64,000 nt of DNA from contig NZ_CP087880.1 of NCBI RefSeq assembly GCF_021172065.1, forward strand, positions 2,890,583 through 2,954,582, written 5' to 3'. A program made the position numbers and the translations under genes. The DNA is from Pseudocitrobacter corydidari. GTDB lineage: Bacteria; Pseudomonadota; Gammaproteobacteria; Enterobacterales; Enterobacteriaceae. This document shows, one piece after another, positions 1 through 8,973 of the stretch. How positions within the stretch are numbered: position 1 is the first letter of the stretch; each line of letters opens with the position of its first letter. Below the pieces are notes generated by a model. It did no database searches, had not been told where the DNA came from, and saw nothing but the letters and a program-made list of their open reading frames with translations.

Positions 1-1
1 G

Positions 2-1516
2 GTGTTAATGCCGGTAGTTCAGCCATCTGAACTGTGGCAAGAGAGTGGTCGTTGGGAACAGTATGGCCCGGAACTGCTGCGTATTGCTGACCGTGGCGAC
101 CGTCCGTTTGTACTCGGCCCAACTCACGAAGAAGTTATCACCGACCTGATTCGTAATGAGCTCAGCTCTTACAAACAGCTGCCGCTGAACTTCTACCAGA
201 TCCAGACGAAATTCCGTGACGAAGTTCGCCCGCGTTTTGGCGTGATGCGCTCCCGCGAATTCCTGATGAAAGATGCTTACTCTTTCCATACCTCTCAGGA
301 ATCGCTGCAGGAAACTTACGACGCGATGTACGCCGCTTACAGCAAAATCTTCAGCCGTATGGGGCTGGATTTCCGTGCTGTACAAGCTGATACCGGTTCA
401 ATCGGCGGTAGTGCATCCCACGAATTCCAGGTGCTGGCGCAGAGCGGCGAAGATGACGTGATCTTCTCTGATTCATCCGATTACGCAGCTAACATCGAAT
501 TTGCTGAAGCCGTTGCGCCGAAAGAACCGCGCGCTGCCGCCACTCAGGAAATGACGCTGGTTGATACGCCAAACGCAAAAACTATCGCCGAGCTGGTTGA
601 GCAGTTTAATCTGCCGATCGAAAAAACGGTTAAAACACTGCTGGTGAAAGCAGCAGAAGGCAGCAAATCACCGCTGGTTGCTCTGCTGGTTCGCGGTGAC
701 CACGAACTGAACGAAGTTAAAGCAGAGAAACTGGCGCAGGTTGCCAGCCCGCTGACTTTCGCGACTGAAGAAGAAATTCGCGCCGTGGTGAAAGCAGGCC
801 CTGGTTCCCTCGGCCCGGTAAACATGCCGATTCCGATGGTTATCGACCGTACCGTTGCTGTAATGAGCGACTTCGGCGCTGGTGCTAACATCGATGGTAA
901 ACACTACTTCGGTATCAACTGGGATCGCGATGTCGCAACGCCTGAAGTTGCGGATATCCGTAACGTAGTTGCTGGCGACCCGAGCCCGGACGGTAAAGGT
1001 ACGCTGCTGATTAAACGTGGTATCGAAGTCGGTCACATCTTCCAGTTGGGTACCAAGTACTCCGAAGCGATGAAAGCCTCCGTACAGGGCGAAGATGGTC
1101 GTAACCAGACGCTGACCATGGGCTGCTACGGTATCGGGGTGACCCGCGTGGTGGCTGCGGCTATTGAGCAAAACTATGACGATCGCGGCATTCTGTGGCC
1201 AGACGCTATCGCACCGTTCCAGGTAGCGATTCTGCCGATGAACATGCACAAATCCTACCGCGTGCAGGAGCTGGCTGAGAAGCTGTACGCTGAGCTGCGT
1301 GCGCAGGGTATCGAAGTGTTGATGGACGACCGTAAAGAGCGTCCGGGCGTGATGTTCGCCGATATGGAACTGATCGGTATTCCACACACTATCGTGCTGG
1401 GCGACCGCAACCTCGACAACGACGATATCGAATACAAATACCGTCGTAACGGCGAGAAACAGCTGATTAAAACCGGCGATATCGTCGATTACCTGGTGAA
1501 AGCCATTAAAGGTTAA
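2..1516 (+). CDS. proS: Prolyl-tRNA synthetase, 5' end outside window
   Basis: Class II aminoacyl-tRNA synthetase that charges tRNA-Pro in the cytoplasm. The first 68 codons lie before the window; the visible 504 residues begin at the VLMP segment and would complete the usual 572-residue bacterial ProS. Motif 2 appears as [13 protein letters not shown], motif 3 as [12 protein letters not shown]. Between them lies the INS (YbaK-like) editing domain that removes mischarged Ala-tRNA-Pro, including TVKTLLVK and GPGSLGPVN. The C-terminal anticodon-binding domain follows ([29 protein letters not shown]). The frame is open throughout, so the truncation is only the window edge. A strong terminator follows directly. 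Confidence 0.97.
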   Translation: MLMPVVQPSELWQESGRWEQYGPELLRIADRGDRPFVLGPTHEEVITDLIRNELSSYKQLPLNFYQIQTKFRDEVRPRFGVMRSREFLMKDAYSFHTSQESLQETYDAMYAAYSKIFSRMGLDFRAVQADTGSIGGSASHEFQVLAQSGEDDVIFSDSSDYAANIEFAEAVAPKEPRAAATQEMTLVDTPNAKTIAELVEQFNLPIEKTVKTLLVKAAEGSKSPLVALLVRGDHELNEVKAEKLAQVASPLTFATEEEIRAVVKAGPGSLGPVNMPIPMVIDRTVAVMSDFGAGANIDGKHYFGINWDRDVATPEVADIRNVVAGDPSPDGKGTLLIKRGIEVGHIFQLGTKYSEAMKASVQGEDGRNQTLTMGCYGIGVTRVVAAAIEQNYDDRGILWPDAIAPFQVAILPMNMHKSYRVQELAEKLYAELRAQGIEVLMDDRKERPGVMFADMELIGIPHTIVLGDRNLDNDDIEYKYRRNGEKQLIKTGDIVDYLVKAIKG

Positions 1517-1533
1517 GTCGGGTTTACGATATG

Positions 1534-1562
1534 AAAAAGCCTCGCGATTGCGAGGCTTTTTT
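1534..1562 (+). terminator. proS Rho-independent terminator
   Basis: An A-run, the GC-rich stem AAGCCTCGCG/CGCGAGGCTT type hairpin (AGCCTCGC with GCGAGGCT, loop GATT) and a T-run lie 17 bases after the proS stop codon. The A-run before and T-run after allow it to work in both directions, so it can also stop nlpE transcription read on the minus strand. Confidence 0.85.
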
Positions 1563-1564
1563 GT

Positions 1565-1601
1565 GTCGGGTGGCGCTGCGCGTACCCGACCTACAGGCCG
1601 G
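1565..1601. repeat. REP-like palindrome between nlpE and proS
   Basis: The segment has the enteric REP layout: TCGGGTGGCGC, a short loop GCGTACCCGA and a CTACAGGCCGGA tail. It lies between the ends of the convergent genes proS and nlpE, the usual place for such elements. Confidence 0.6.
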
Positions 1602-1602
1602 A

Positions 1603-2304
1603 TTAATTACAATCTTTCCCCGGAATAAACTTCGTGTTGCTGTCCGGTTGTAACGTTTTCACCATCTCGCCCGTATCCGGGTTGGCTTCAAGGGTGAAAT
1701 GCCCCTCCACCACCAACAGTACAGGCTTAGTTTCCGCACCGCGCGCAACCGCATAATCACGCTCTAGCTGCGCATTGCTGGCGACCGCCATCTTCTTGCC
1801 CGTGGCGCAATCGGTAAAGATTGCCGCATCCGCCATATAGAAATACATCCCGCGCATCGCCATAGGCGTTGTTGGCAGGCTCGCCTTAACCGGCTCCAGC
1901 GTATAGTTAAGCGTGGACTCAATCGGGTTTCCTTCCTGATCAAGCATTTCCAGGTTATCGCCCTTCACCCGATACCAGGACTTCTCACCTTTACTGTCAG
2001 TTAACACCAGCTTCCCGGCGGTACGCGCCCAGGTACCATAGCTGGCGAACGACGACGGCTCTTTCATTACGCCCTGATAGCGTTCATTCATTACCCAGGT
2101 GCCATCTTTGGCGAGAAACAGCGAAGTTTCGATCCCTTCGCAATCGGCACAAGGCAAAATACCGCGCCAGCTTTGCTGCATCGGTTTCAATTCAGCCATT
2201 TGGGCCGGGGCCAGCGTTTCCACTTCCGCACGATTGTTACACCCAAACAGTGCAAACAGCATACCGGCGGCAGCTATCGTCAATATTGCTTTTTTCACCC
2301 TCAA
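1603..2304 (-). CDS. nlpE: Outer-membrane lipoprotein NlpE (CutF), envelope stress sensor
   Basis: NlpE is an outer-membrane lipoprotein that activates the Cpx two-component system during surface contact, lipoprotein trafficking defects and redox stress. The 233-residue product has a lipoprotein signal ending ALFG-Cys22, with Asn at +2, consistent with outer-membrane sorting. The NlpE N-terminal domain carries the CxxC pair (Cys52, Cys55 in PCADCEG); the C-terminal OB-like domain carries two more cysteines (FTDCATG and the penultimate Cys). A GTG two codons downstream could be the true start, because E. coli NlpE begins MVKKAIL. E. coli has yaeF between nlpE and proS; it is absent here. Confidence 0.95.
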   Translation of the reverse strand: MRVKKAILTIAAAGMLFALFGCNNRAEVETLAPAQMAELKPMQQSWRGILPCADCEGIETSLFLAKDGTWVMNERYQGVMKEPSSFASYGTWARTAGKLVLTDSKGEKSWYRVKGDNLEMLDQEGNPIESTLNYTLEPVKASLPTTPMAMRGMYFYMADAAIFTDCATGKKMAVASNAQLERDYAVARGAETKPVLLVVEGHFTLEANPDTGEMVKTLQPDSNTKFIPGKDCN

Positions 2305-2338
2305 TTCCCTCTTTGATTTCTTATTACGTCCGCAGTCG

Positions 2339-2752
2339 TTAGTAGTTCACCTTGCCACGCAATGTTTTTACATTCGATTTTTGCGCTTTGGCATTCAGCC
2401 TGCGTTCTTTGGACGCGCGCGTTGGCCGGGTTGCACGACGACTTTTCTGTTCTGTCGTTAATTCCTTAATGACAGCCACCAGCCGCGCAATCGCCGCTTC
2501 GCGGTTCATCTCCTGACTGCGATACTCCTGCGCTTTAATGATAAACACACCGTCGGCAGAAATTAAGTGGTGACTGGCTGCCAGCAGCTTCTCTTTATAA
2601 TAGTCCGGCAGGCTGGAAGCGCGGATATCGAAACGCAAATGGATAGCCGTCGAGGCCTTATTGACGTGCTGGCCCCCCGCCCCCTGCGCCCGGATGGCGG
2701 TGATGGTTATCTCTTCATCCGGGATACTGACCGCCCGTGAGAGAACAATCAT
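2339..2752 (-). CDS. arfB: Alternative ribosome-rescue factor ArfB (peptidyl-tRNA hydrolase YaeJ)
   Basis: ArfB enters stalled ribosomes lacking a stop codon and hydrolyses the peptidyl-tRNA. The catalytic GGQ lies in [13 protein letters not shown], and a basic C-terminal tail ([18 protein letters not shown]) that threads into the mRNA channel is present. I chose the start at MIVLSR, giving 137 residues, because it matches the family N-terminus and makes an ATGA overlap with yaeQ; an upstream in-frame ATG would add five residues. The extreme C-terminus ends GKVNY and is shorter than the E. coli end. Confidence 0.95.
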   Translation of the reverse strand: MIVLSRAVSIPDEEITITAIRAQGAGGQHVNKASTAIHLRFDIRASSLPDYYKEKLLAASHHLISADGVFIIKAQEYRSQEMNREAAIARLVAVIKELTTEQKSRRATRPTRASKERRLNAKAQKSNVKTLRGKVNY

Positions 2753-3294
2753 GCCGGTTGCTGCCACGGCGTAAAATGAATTTCCAGATTATTCTGAGCA
2801 TCCGATAACCAAATCGCGCCTTCCTGCAGCGTCGCCTGAAGCGTCATGGTGCGCGAGGCAAAGGCGCTGAGCTTCGCCAGTTGCTCGTCATCCAGATACC
2901 AGACGCTCAGTTTATCGAATGACGCCAGTTTGCTCTGGTTTTGTTGCCACCAGATTTCAGCCGCGCGGCTGTTATAGGTAAACAGCGCCACCTCCTTCGC
3001 CAGGCTGCACGCTTTCTTGATACGGCGCTCGTCCGGCAGGCCGAGTTCAATCCACAGATCGATACCCAGATGGTCGTTACGCAGCCAGATTTCCGGCTCA
3101 TCATCGGCGCTCAGGCCACGGGTGAACTGGAGACGCTCATCAGCATATTTAATCCACGCCAGCAGACGTAGCATCATGCGTTCTTGTGTTTCGGACGGAT
3201 GCTGCGCCAGCGTCAGGGATGCATCGAGAAACTGGTTGCGGTCAATGTCGGCCACATTGACCACTGCCTTGTAAATTGTCGCTTTCAGTGCCAT
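2749..3294 (-). CDS. yaeQ: YaeQ family protein
   Basis: The 181-residue product has the exact length and sequence character of YaeQ, a conserved enteric protein with a PD-(D/E)XK nuclease-like fold. It begins [19 protein letters not shown], and the middle holds [24 protein letters not shown]. Its biochemical role is not established; suppression of rfaH-related phenotypes was reported for relatives. Its stop codon overlaps the arfB start (ATGA), so the two are probably translationally coupled. Confidence 0.93.
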   Translation of the reverse strand: MALKATIYKAVVNVADIDRNQFLDASLTLAQHPSETQERMMLRLLAWIKYADERLQFTRGLSADDEPEIWLRNDHLGIDLWIELGLPDERRIKKACSLAKEVALFTYNSRAAEIWWQQNQSKLASFDKLSVWYLDDEQLAKLSAFASRTMTLQATLQEGAIWLSDAQNNLEIHFTPWQQPA

Positions 3295-3488
3295 ACATTA
3301 GCTCCTGTAAAAATGGCGCTCATTGTAACGAAATCAACGGTAAAAGGCTGTCGGGATTTACAGGAGCCGACATTCATCCTGCTGATAATGCTTAAATGAG
3401 TATGATATAGTCACCTTGCTAAACAGAGTTTATCTTCGTAGGCTTAACTTGCATCCACGGTTGAGTCAGAACGCTGACAGGAGGGCAT

Positions 3489-3689
3489 GTGGACAATTAT
3501 TGTGAGTTGATTCGTCAACGCTATGCGGAAATTGCCAGCGGAGATTTAGGGTACATCCCGGATGCGCTGGGTTGTGTACTGAAAGTATTGAACGAAGTTG
3601 CGGCGGATAGCGCCCTTTCAGAGTCGATCAGGGAAAAAGCGGCCTATGCGGCGGCAAACTTACTGGTGAGCGATTATGTCAATGAATGA
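3489..3689 (+). CDS. yaeP: YaeP family small protein (UPF0253)
   Basis: A 66-residue acidic protein matching the E. coli YaeP length and sequence ([18 protein letters not shown], ending LLVSDYVNE). It starts with GTG, preceded by the strong Shine-Dalgarno AGGAGG at 3479-3484. An ATG at 3487-3489 is in another frame and does not open this protein. The function is unknown. Its 3' end overlaps rof by 14 bases, an arrangement conserved in enterics. Confidence 0.9.
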   Translation: MDNYCELIRQRYAEIASGDLGYIPDALGCVLKVLNEVAADSALSESIREKAAYAAANLLVSDYVNE

Positions 3690-3936
3690 GACCTATCAAC
3701 CTATCAATTGCGATGACTATGACAATCTCGAGCTCGCCTGCCAGCATCACCTCGTGCTGACGCTGGAACTTAAAGACGGCGAAGTGCTGCAAGCGAAAGC
3801 CAGCGACCTGCTCTCACGCAAAAACGTAGAGTATCTGGTCCTTGAAGCTGGCGGAGAGAGCCGCGAAGTGCGCCTCGACCGCATTACCAGCTTCAGCCAT
3901 CCGCAAATCGGCACCGTCGTGGTGAGCGAATCCTGA
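3676..3936 (+). CDS. rof: Rho-binding antiterminator Rof (YaeO)
   Basis: Rof binds transcription termination factor Rho and inhibits termination by blocking RNA loading. The 86-residue product ([19 protein letters not shown]...) has the family length; a second in-frame ATG two codons downstream gives the 84-residue form. It has a small Sm-like beta-barrel fold with the [15 protein letters not shown]-terminal strand. It is translated from within the end of yaeP and is followed by a strong intrinsic terminator. Confidence 0.94.
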   Translation: MSMNETYQPINCDDYDNLELACQHHLVLTLELKDGEVLQAKASDLLSRKNVEYLVLEAGGESREVRLDRITSFSHPQIGTVVVSES

Positions 3937-3943
3937 GTGAACA

Positions 3944-3970
3944 ACGGGCAGCTTAGCTGCCCGTTTTTTT
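3944..3970 (+). terminator. rof terminator, overlapping the tilS stop codon
   Basis: Perfect 9-bp stem ACGGGCAGC/GCTGCCCGT with loop TTA, followed by seven T. It serves the plus-strand yaeP-rof transcript. The loop bases are the complement of the tilS stop codon, so the last tilS codons lie inside one arm of the stem. Confidence 0.92.
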
Positions 3971-5248
3971 CCATTCCAGCTGTAAACCGGTTCCTGGCGT
4001 TATCGCCGCTTCCTGCGTCACAAATCGCCCCGCCGCTGCAATCAACACATCGTTATAAAACAGCAGCGGCGTGGTGTCGCGCAGCCACGGTGGGACACCC
4101 AGTTCCTGCCAGATTTTTTTCAGCTTGCGGCCACCGTTACGCCCCACAATATGCAGCGTGCCGGGGGCTTTAAAACGAATGGTGACGGTTTCATTTTCGT
4201 GCGGTGGACGGATATCGCCCCCCGAAGCCAAACGTACGTCTCCAACGGGTAAATTCAGGCACTGCGCAATATCAGGCCAGAGAAACGTTTTATTCCCCGG
4301 CGATACGCTCGTTTTCACCCACCAAAGTTGTTGTTGATAGCGACGAATTTCGTGATCGCCATGACGCAGACACGGGGCCGCATCCTCGCGCGCCTCGACA
4401 ACTTCCTGCCAGATACGCGTCAGCATATCGCGCGACGGCATAGCCGCATGATGCAACGCCAGCCAGCGCCGTAACAGCGCGGCGCGGCGCGGGGCGCTCA
4501 TGGTCAGCATCGGCGGCAGATTCAGCGCGCCTTGCGGCGTCATCAGGCTGGCCAGCTCATCGGCCAGCAGTTCATCCAGCAGTTGCTCCTGCTCAGCACA
4601 GAGCGCTGCGCTACGGGCCGTGGCTTGCGCAAAATGAGGCCAGCGCTCGCTGAGCAGCGGTACGACACGTAAACGGAGGAAGTTTCGATCGTAGGCATCG
4701 TCCTGATTGCTCTCATCTTCAATCCACGAGAGCTGGTGCGCTTGCGCCCACGCCAGCAATGAAGCACGCGATGCCTTCAGCAAAGGGCGAAGCAGATGCC
4801 CGCTCGCAAACGGCATGCAGGCGGGCATGGCGGAAAGCCCCGCCGGGCCGCTTCCGCGTTTGAGCGCCAGCAGGACGGTTTCACACTGATCGTCCAGATG
4901 CTGCGCCGTAACCAGCGCCTCGCCATCCTGTAACGCTTCACCGAACGCCTGATAACGCGCCTGCCGGGCCTGCGCTTCAATTCCCAGGCCATCCTGCGCC
5001 AGCGTGACGCACACAACCTGTAACGGGACGTTCCACGCTAAACATTGCTGCTGGCAATGCGCAACCCAGGCATCCGCGTGCTGACTCAGGCCGTGGTGAA
5101 TATGTATTGCCCGCAGCGTAACGGATGGATTCTCCCGCCGCCAGCAGACCATCTGATGCAGCAATACCGTAGAGTCCAGGCCACCGCTGAAGGCCACCAG
5201 AAACTGGCGGTAAGGCTCAAGGGATGAAGTGAAAGCAGGCGTCGTCAT
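3953..5248 (-). CDS. tilS: tRNA(Ile)-lysidine synthase
   Basis: TilS attaches lysine to C34 of the CAU-anticodon tRNA-Ile, changing its decoding to AUA and its charging to isoleucine. The N-type ATP pyrophosphatase P-loop SGGLDS is at residues 21-26. The 431-residue length fits the E. coli enzyme with its C-terminal tRNA-recognition domains ([19 protein letters not shown]). The stop codon sits inside the hairpin of the convergent rof terminator. Confidence 0.96.
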   Translation of the reverse strand: MTTPAFTSSLEPYRQFLVAFSGGLDSTVLLHQMVCWRRENPSVTLRAIHIHHGLSQHADAWVAHCQQQCLAWNVPLQVVCVTLAQDGLGIEAQARQARYQAFGEALQDGEALVTAQHLDDQCETVLLALKRGSGPAGLSAMPACMPFASGHLLRPLLKASRASLLAWAQAHQLSWIEDESNQDDAYDRNFLRLRVVPLLSERWPHFAQATARSAALCAEQEQLLDELLADELASLMTPQGALNLPPMLTMSAPRRAALLRRWLALHHAAMPSRDMLTRIWQEVVEAREDAAPCLRHGDHEIRRYQQQLWWVKTSVSPGNKTFLWPDIAQCLNLPVGDVRLASGGDIRPPHENETVTIRFKAPGTLHIVGRNGGRKLKKIWQELGVPPWLRDTTPLLFYNDVLIAAAGRFVTQEAAITPGTGLQLEWKKTGS

Positions 5249-5269
5249 GATGTTGTCATTAGAAGGCTA

Positions 5270-5295
5270 AGCCCGGCACGTTACCGGGCCGGGCT
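5270..5295. repeat. Hairpin between yaeR and tilS
   Basis: AGCCCGG and CCGGGCT form a 7-bp stem, and an alternative GCCCGG/CCGGGC pairing is nested inside. It resembles a degenerate REP or an mRNA-stabilising intergenic hairpin in the yaeR-tilS transcript. No T-run follows on the minus strand. Confidence 0.5.
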
Positions 5296-5309
5296 CAGGG
5301 TTGCAAGCC

Positions 5310-5699
5310 CTACTGCTGGTACAGTTCCAGCGGCAGGCCGTCGGGGTCATTAAAAAAGGTAAAGCGTTTATCCGTAAACGGATCAACGCGAATCGCTTCG
5401 CAGGTTACGCCATGCGCCTGCAAATGCGCAACCGCCGCATCGAGATCGTCAACGCTAAAGGCCAGATGACGCAGGCCGCAGGCTTCCGGACGGCTTGGAC
5501 GCGCAGGCGGAAACGGGAACGAAAACAGTTCAATCACATACTGCCCGTTCAGCGCCAGATCGCCCTTCCAGGAATCGCGCTCTTCGCGATAAAACTCGCT
5601 CTGCAGAGTAAACCCCAGAATGTCGCAGTAGAACGCCTTACTCTTCGCGTAGTCGGTTGCAATAATGGCAATATGGTGAATCTGTTTTAAACCCAGCAT
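5310..5699 (-). CDS. yaeR: VOC (glyoxalase I-like) family protein YaeR
   Basis: A 129-residue vicinal-oxygen-chelate fold protein with two beta-alpha-beta-beta-beta modules. Candidate metal ligands are His in the N-terminal KQIHHIAIIA, His in LRHLAFSVDD and Glu in the terminal GLPLELYQQ. It resembles glyoxalase I and fosfomycin-resistance folds, but the substrate is unknown. It is read in the same direction as ldcC and tilS and lies between them, as in E. coli. Confidence 0.9.
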   Translation of the reverse strand: MLGLKQIHHIAIIATDYAKSKAFYCDILGFTLQSEFYREERDSWKGDLALNGQYVIELFSFPFPPARPSRPEACGLRHLAFSVDDLDAAVAHLQAHGVTCEAIRVDPFTDKRFTFFNDPDGLPLELYQQ

Positions 5700-5744
5700 T
5701 CTTATTCTCCTTTATCGTTTTCAGCACGTTACCTGTGCCGGGGC

Positions 5745-7898
5745 TTAACGCGCAACCCCTTCGCCGCTTTTTAAGACTCGAACCCGGTAAACGCCGTTCT
5801 CATCACGCTTCGCACCGTGAATATCCGTCTCGAAGCCCGGATAGTGACGCCCGACCGAGCACAGCATCAGCAGGAAATCGAGCACCGAGCGGCTCTCTTC
5901 GGTGATCATCTCGCCCGGCATCAACAGCGGCACGCCCGGCGGATACGGCAGGATCATATTAGCGGAAACGCGCCCCACGACTTCTTCCAGCGCTACCGTT
6001 TCAACATCACCTTTAATCTGACGCTGCCATGCCTGATGCGGCGTCATCTTCATTTCCGGCAGTACGTCAAACGCACGCAGCATTAAACGCGGCAGATCGT
6101 GCTGGCGGATCAGTTTGTGGATCCCCTGTGCCAGATCCTGAATGCGCATATTGCGGTAGAAATCCGGATCTTCCGCGTAGAGATCCGGCAGCATGTTTTT
6201 CACCCGCAGATTCAGATCGTAAGCGCGCTTAAACTCCGTTAACCCGCGCAGCAGGCCCATTGCTCGGGTTTTATCGATACCGATGCTAAACAGGAACAGC
6301 AGATTATAGGGCCCGGTTTTCTCTACCACCACGCCGTGCTCATCGAGATATTTCGCCACCAGCGCCGCCGGGATACCCTCGTCGCTCATATTGCCCTGTT
6401 CGTCCATACCTGGCGTCAGGATGGTCACTTTGACCGGATCGAGGAACATATGATCGCGGTCGGCATCGGCAAATCCATGCCAGTCTGCGCCCGGCGAGAC
6501 CGGCCAGCATTCCGCTTCGTCGATCTCTTTCGGCTGCCAGATGTCAAAGAACCAGCTATCCGACTCTTCACGCAGTCGCTGAACCTCTTTGCGGAAATGC
6601 AATGCACGCTCCACCGAGCGGGTGATCAGGCGCTTCCCTGGATTGCCGCGCAGCATCGCCGCTGCCGTTTCGATTGAAGCGACAATCGGGTAACTCGGCG
6701 ATGTCGAGGTGTGCATCATAAAGGCTTCGTTGAAGGTATCTTCATCGTAGTCACCTTTGATGTGAATAAGCGAAGCCTGCGACAGCGCGGCCAGCATTTT
6801 ATGCGTCGACTGCGTTTCGAAGAACACTTTCCCCGGCACGCGCTCGCCGCTCATGCCGCTTTTGCCCTGATAAATCGGGTGGAAGTGGGTATACGGCACC
6901 CATGCCGAGTCGAAGTGAATCGAGGGCACATCCAGCGTTTGCTTGATCCAGTTGGTGTTATACAGCAGGCCATCGTAGGTGGAATTCGTGATCACCGCAT
7001 GCACCGGCCACTGTGCGTTTTTAGTCGCATCAACTTTCTGTTGCAGGCTGTCGCGGGTAAATTCATGCCGCGGGATCCCCCCGAGAATACCGAGCGCGTT
7101 CCGGGTTGGCTTCAGCCACAATGGCACTACATCACTCATCATCAGCAAATGGGCGAGTGATTTATGGCAGTTACGGTCAATCAACAACGTGCTGCCCGCC
7201 GGTGCGGCGTACATGCCGACAATTTTGTTCGACGTCGAGGTCCCGTTGGTCACCATATAACTCTGTTCAGCGCCAAAGGTGCGGGCAATATACTCTTCCG
7301 CCTCCAGATGTGGGCCAGTGTGGTCGAGCAGCGAACCCAGCTCGGTGACGGAAATCGAGACATCCGCCTTCAGCGTATTGGCGCCAAAGAAATCATAGAA
7401 CAGGCAACCAATCGGGCTTTTTTGATACGCCGTTCCCGCCATATGGCCGGGCGTACAGAAGGTGTATTTCCCCTCATTCACATAGGTAAACAACGCTTTG
7501 GTGAACGGCGGCGTAATGTTATCCAGGTACTCATCGGTGTACTGGCGGATGCGGGTGGCGATATCGCCAGACTGCCCCAGCGCATATTCAAAGAACCACA
7601 GCGCCATCCGCAGATCGTGGACGCTGACGTCCATCGTCGAATGGGTGTTGATGAAGGCGTAGAGCGGGAGATATTCGTTTAGCTGATTGATCTCGCTGCA
7701 CAGGTCAACGTTGTATTCGTCCCAGTCGAAGATAACGCCGCAGATGCGCGGGTTATGTTCGATAAATTTCAGCAGGTCAGCGCTGTTTTGCGGCCAGATA
7801 ATTTTGAAGCCCTGCGCGAGTAACGCGCTTTCCAGCTCCTTGATGGGCTCGTCTTTGTAGTAGACGCCGTGCGGCCCCATAATGGCGATTATATTCAT
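5745..7898 (-). CDS. ldcC: Constitutive lysine decarboxylase LdcC
   Basis: PLP enzyme of the Orn/Lys/Arg decarboxylase class I family; it converts lysine to cadaverine. The N-terminal wing domain (MNIIAIMGPHGVYYKDEPIK) is followed by the fold-type I core, with the PLP-binding lysine in STHKMLAAL at about residue 367, and a C-terminal domain. At 717 residues it is slightly longer than E. coli LdcC (713) through its C-terminal tail. The position between yaeR and accA identifies it as LdcC; the acid-inducible CadA sits beside cadB elsewhere. Confidence 0.95.
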   Translation of the reverse strand: MNIIAIMGPHGVYYKDEPIKELESALLAQGFKIIWPQNSADLLKFIEHNPRICGVIFDWDEYNVDLCSEINQLNEYLPLYAFINTHSTMDVSVHDLRMALWFFEYALGQSGDIATRIRQYTDEYLDNITPPFTKALFTYVNEGKYTFCTPGHMAGTAYQKSPIGCLFYDFFGANTLKADVSISVTELGSLLDHTGPHLEAEEYIARTFGAEQSYMVTNGTSTSNKIVGMYAAPAGSTLLIDRNCHKSLAHLLMMSDVVPLWLKPTRNALGILGGIPRHEFTRDSLQQKVDATKNAQWPVHAVITNSTYDGLLYNTNWIKQTLDVPSIHFDSAWVPYTHFHPIYQGKSGMSGERVPGKVFFETQSTHKMLAALSQASLIHIKGDYDEDTFNEAFMMHTSTSPSYPIVASIETAAAMLRGNPGKRLITRSVERALHFRKEVQRLREESDSWFFDIWQPKEIDEAECWPVSPGADWHGFADADRDHMFLDPVKVTILTPGMDEQGNMSDEGIPAALVAKYLDEHGVVVEKTGPYNLLFLFSIGIDKTRAMGLLRGLTEFKRAYDLNLRVKNMLPDLYAEDPDFYRNMRIQDLAQGIHKLIRQHDLPRLMLRAFDVLPEMKMTPHQAWQRQIKGDVETVALEEVVGRVSANMILPYPPGVPLLMPGEMITEESRSVLDFLLMLCSVGRHYPGFETDIHGAKRDENGVYRVRVLKSGEGVAR

Positions 7899-7948
7899 GC
7901 GCTCCTCCTGGAAATGTTAGCTAATCATAGCCCAGCTAAATCACAGAT

Positions 7949-7981
7949 AAAAAAAAGGGTCACGCAATGTGACCCTTTTTA
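7949..7981 (-). terminator. accA terminator
   Basis: Perfect 7-bp stem GGGTCAC/GTGACCC with loop GCAAT, flanked by an A-run and a T-run so it can act in both directions. It lies 20 bases past the accA stop on the minus strand and separates the long envelope operon from ldcC. Confidence 0.9.
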
Positions 7982-8001
7982 GCAAATATCTGATTAACCG
8001 C

Positions 8002-8961
8002 TTACGCGTAGCCGTAGCTCATCAGACGCTGATAGCGACGATTTTTAAGGTCGTCTGTGCTCAGCACGTCGAGATCGGCCAGGTCTTCCAGCAGTTGCGC
8101 TTTCAGCGATGCTGCCATCGCTTCCGGATTACGGTGCGCGCCGCCCAGCGGTTCTGGAATGATAGAGTCAATCAGCTTCAGCTCTTTCAGACGCGGGGCA
8201 ATGATGCCCATCGCTTCTGCGGCCAGCGGGGCTTTATCCGCGCTTTTCCACAGAATAGACGCACAGCCTTCCGGTGAAATCACCGAATAGGTGCTGTACT
8301 GCAGCATATTCACTTTATCACCCACGCCAATCGCCAGCGCGCCGCCGGAGCCACCTTCACCGATAACGGTACAGATAACCGGCACGCTCAGACGTGACAT
8401 TTCACGCAGGTTGCGGGCAATCGCTTCAGACTGACCACGTTCTTCCGCGCCCACGCCAGGGTATGCACCCGGGGTGTCGATGAAGGTGATGATCGGCATG
8501 TTGAAGCGCTCGGCCATCTCCATCAAACGCAGGGCTTTACGGTAACCTTCTGGTGCTGGCATACCGAAGTTGCGACGGATTTTTTCTTTGGTTTCACGGC
8601 CTTTCTGATGACCAATGATCATCACCGGACGTCCATCCAGACGCGCGATCCCGCCCACGATAGCTTTATCGTCAGCATAAGCGCGGTCGCCGGCCAGTTC
8701 GTCAAATTCATCAAACGCCAGGCGGACATAATCCAGGGTGTACGGGCGCTGCGGATGGCGCGCCAGTTGGGCTACCTGCCATGCGCCGAGATCGGCAAAG
8801 ATTTTGCGCGTCAGCTCTACGCTTTTTTCGCGCAGACGATGCACTTCTTCGTCGATGTTAATATCCAGTTTCTCATCCTGACGGCTAACCGCAGTCAGAG
8901 AATCGATTTTCGCTTCCAGCTCTGCGATCGGCTGTTCAAAATCAAGGAAATTCAGACTCAT
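8002..8961 (-). CDS. accA: Acetyl-CoA carboxylase carboxyltransferase subunit alpha
   Basis: With AccD, AccA transfers the carboxyl group from biotinylated AccB to acetyl-CoA, making malonyl-CoA for fatty acid synthesis. The 319-residue length and crotonase-like core ([49 protein letters not shown]) are those of the bacterial enzyme. It is the last gene of the long operon; the dnaE stop lies 12 bases upstream of its start. Confidence 0.98.
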   Translation of the reverse strand: MSLNFLDFEQPIAELEAKIDSLTAVSRQDEKLDINIDEEVHRLREKSVELTRKIFADLGAWQVAQLARHPQRPYTLDYVRLAFDEFDELAGDRAYADDKAIVGGIARLDGRPVMIIGHQKGRETKEKIRRNFGMPAPEGYRKALRLMEMAERFNMPIITFIDTPGAYPGVGAEERGQSEAIARNLREMSRLSVPVICTVIGEGGSGGALAIGVGDKVNMLQYSTYSVISPEGCASILWKSADKAPLAAEAMGIIAPRLKELKLIDSIIPEPLGGAHRNPEAMAASLKAQLLEDLADLDVLSTDDLKNRRYQRLMSYGYA

Positions 8962-8973
8962 AGTATTCCTGTA

